The position numbers and the translations under genes are program-made. Below are positions 21,558-22,777 of a DNA stretch of 22,777 nt, in pieces. Source of the stretch: Acidimicrobiaceae bacterium (GTDB lineage: Bacteria; Actinomycetota; Acidimicrobiia; Acidimicrobiales; Bog-793); NCBI GenBank assembly GCA_025463965.1, contig JAODBN010000352.1, positions 1 through 22,777 of the forward strand. Reading direction: 5' to 3'. How positions within the stretch are numbered: the stretch's first letter is position 1; each line of letters begins with the position of its first letter. The notes under the pieces were generated by a model. It saw only the letters and a program-made list of their open reading frames with translations. It made no database searches and had not been told where the DNA came from.

Positions 21558-22777
21558 ATGGCCCTGAAGGACGCGCGGTGGCCGTTGTTGCGGCAGTTGG
21601 CCGGCCCGGACCGCCTGGGCCGCGGAGCGGCGGTCCAGTCCAAGCATTCGCGGCAGTTGGTCGCTCGCACCGCGGGCGCAGACCGGGTGGTCAAGTCGAT
21701 CTGTCCCTATTGCGGTGTCGGCTGTGCCCAGAACGTCTATGTGAAGGACGACCGCGTCGTCCACATCGATGGCGACCCCGACTCGGCGGTCAGCCGCGGC
21801 CGGCTCTGTCCGAAGGGATCCGCGAGCCTGCAGCTCACTACCGGGCCGAGTCGCATGCACGAGGTCCTCTACCGCCGCCCGCACGCGACGGACTGGGAGC
21901 GCCTCGATCTCGACACGGCGATGGACATGATCGCGGACCGGGTGATCGCCACGCGTCGCGACACCTTCGAGTGGTCATCGGACGGCAAGGCGACCCGCAG
22001 GACGATGGGCATCGCCCACCTGGGTGGAGCGACGCTCGACAACGAGGAGAACTACCTCATCAAAAAGCTCCTCACCTCCCTCGGCGTGGTCCAGGTGGAG
22101 AACCAGGCGCGGGTGTGCCACTCCTCGACGGTGGCCGGCCTCGGCACCTCGTTCGGCCGGGGCGGAGCGACCACCTGCATGCAGGACCTCCAGAACTCCG
22201 ACTGCATCGTGATCGAGGGCTCCAACTTCGCCGAGGCCCACCCCGTCGGGTTCCAGTGGGTCATGGAGGCCCGGGCCCGAGGCGCGAAGCTCATCCACGT
22301 CGACCCGCGCTTCAGCCGGACGAGCGCCCTCGCCGACGTCTTCGTGCCGATCCGGGCGGGGACCGACATCGCCTTCCTCGGCGGGATCATCAACTACGTC
22401 ATCGAGAACGACAAGTGGTTCCACGAGTACGTGGTGCGCTACACGAACGCCTCGAGCCTTGTCACCGAGGAGTTCAAGGACACCGAGGACCTCGACGGGC
22501 TCTTCTCCGGCTTCGACGCCGAGCAGCGCAAGTACGACTTCGACACCTGGCAGTACGCGTCGGGCGAGGTGAAGGCGTCCTCGGGGGCTCGCGACGAGGC
22601 GTCGCTTCAGGGCGAGGCCAGCACCCACGAGAAGAGCGGTGACGGCAAGGGCGGCGACGGAGCGGGCGGCGACAACGGCGCCGAGCAGCGGAGTCACCAC
22701 GCGAGCGCCTCGGTGCGAGCCTCGGGCCGCAGCGAGTCCCACGGCTCGGGCGGCGCCGCAATCTCCACGCCCGAGCC
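21558..22777 (+). CDS. fdhA: Formate dehydrogenase catalytic (alpha) subunit, 3' partial
   Basis: The N-terminal 406 codons of a molybdenum/tungsten bis-MGD oxidoreductase, open at the right edge. Cys49, Cys52, Cys56 and Cys84 (CPYCGVGC ... RLCPKG) bind a 4Fe-4S cluster. GGATLDNEENYLIKKLL, then NQARVCHSSTV with Cys187-His188 at the active site, SFGRGGATT, GSNFAEAHPVGFQWVMEARARGAK and HVDPRFSRTSALAD are formate dehydrogenase signatures. Position 187 is a TGC cysteine, where E. coli FdnG has selenocysteine. No twin-arginine signal is seen, suggesting a cytoplasmic enzyme. From residue ~335 a Gly/Ser/Asp/His-rich insertion begins. ATG 21558 has GAGGAGG (21546-21552) 5 nt upstream. It is the likely client of FdhD and the Moco genes. 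Confidence 0.93.
   Translation, partial: MALKDARWPLLRQLAGPDRLGRGAAVQSKHSRQLVARTAGADRVVKSICPYCGVGCAQNVYVKDDRVVHIDGDPDSAVSRGRLCPKGSASLQLTTGPSRMHEVLYRRPHATDWERLDLDTAMDMIADRVIATRRDTFEWSSDGKATRRTMGIAHLGGATLDNEENYLIKKLLTSLGVVQVENQARVCHSSTVAGLGTSFGRGGATTCMQDLQNSDCIVIEGSNFAEAHPVGFQWVMEARARGAKLIHVDPRFSRTSALADVFVPIRAGTDIAFLGGIINYVIENDKWFHEYVVRYTNASSLVTEEFKDTEDLDGLFSGFDAEQRKYDFDTWQYASGEVKASSGARDEASLQGEASTHEKSGDGKGGDGAGGDNGAEQRSHHASASVRASGRSESHGSGGAAISTPE

Noticed and set aside
22116..22118. Selenocysteine (UGA) in formate dehydrogenase
   Set aside because: The active-site codon is TGC (Cys187) and no in-frame TGA occurs, so no SECIS element is needed.
1..22777. CRISPR arrays, tRNA/rRNA genes, insertion sequences, attachment sites
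   Set aside because: No regularly spaced direct repeats, tRNA-like cloverleaf, transposase motif or terminal inverted repeats were recognised by eye on either strand.

Overview
The window comes from a very GC-rich bacterium whose genes use G or C at nearly every third codon position. It is most likely an actinobacterium. The gene order pcrA end - sucC - sucD - purN - purH - folD matches, from memory, the actinobacterial (for example Streptomyces) order. Most promoter-proximal genes look leaderless: a TANNNT -10 box sits 6-7 nt before a start codon that has no Shine-Dalgarno sequence. Placement nearer to Acidimicrobiia than Streptomyces is only a guess.

Region 1 (1-13.2 kb) is a housekeeping backbone on the plus strand: the pcrA 3' end, a RibD_C/DHFR-like reductase, sucC-sucD, purN-purH and folD. 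Minus-strand genes are interleaved: arsR plus an AHSA1/SRPBCC protein, a membrane glycosyltransferase-like protein, an aldehyde dehydrogenase, a GPR1/FUN34/YaaH-type transporter and an MFS transporter. Neighbours therefore alternate between divergent and convergent. The divergent gaps carry promoters. The convergent gaps carry GC-rich hairpins without U tracts. folD appears to be preceded by a 25-codon leaderless leader ORF that overlaps its ATG.

Region 2 (13.3-22.8 kb) is a nearly complete molybdenum-cofactor and formate dehydrogenase locus. Operon A is moaE-moaA-moaD-fdhD. Operon B is moaC-modB-modC-mobA-moeA. A small DUF6457-type gene lies on the minus strand between them and is fired from a promoter overlapping that of moaC. 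mogA/moaB is on the minus strand after moeA. A cysteine-type formate dehydrogenase catalytic subunit gene runs off the right edge. Together these genes take GTP to cyclic pyranopterin, molybdopterin and bis-MGD, import molybdate or tungstate, sulfurate the cofactor (FdhD) and supply the enzyme that uses it. No modA or moeB is present. The MoaC has lost two of the four catalytic residues known from E. coli.

The points most worth a second look are the degenerate MoaC, the folD leader ORF, the shared divergent promoter of DUF6457/moaC, and the systematic leaderless and U-less-hairpin architecture.
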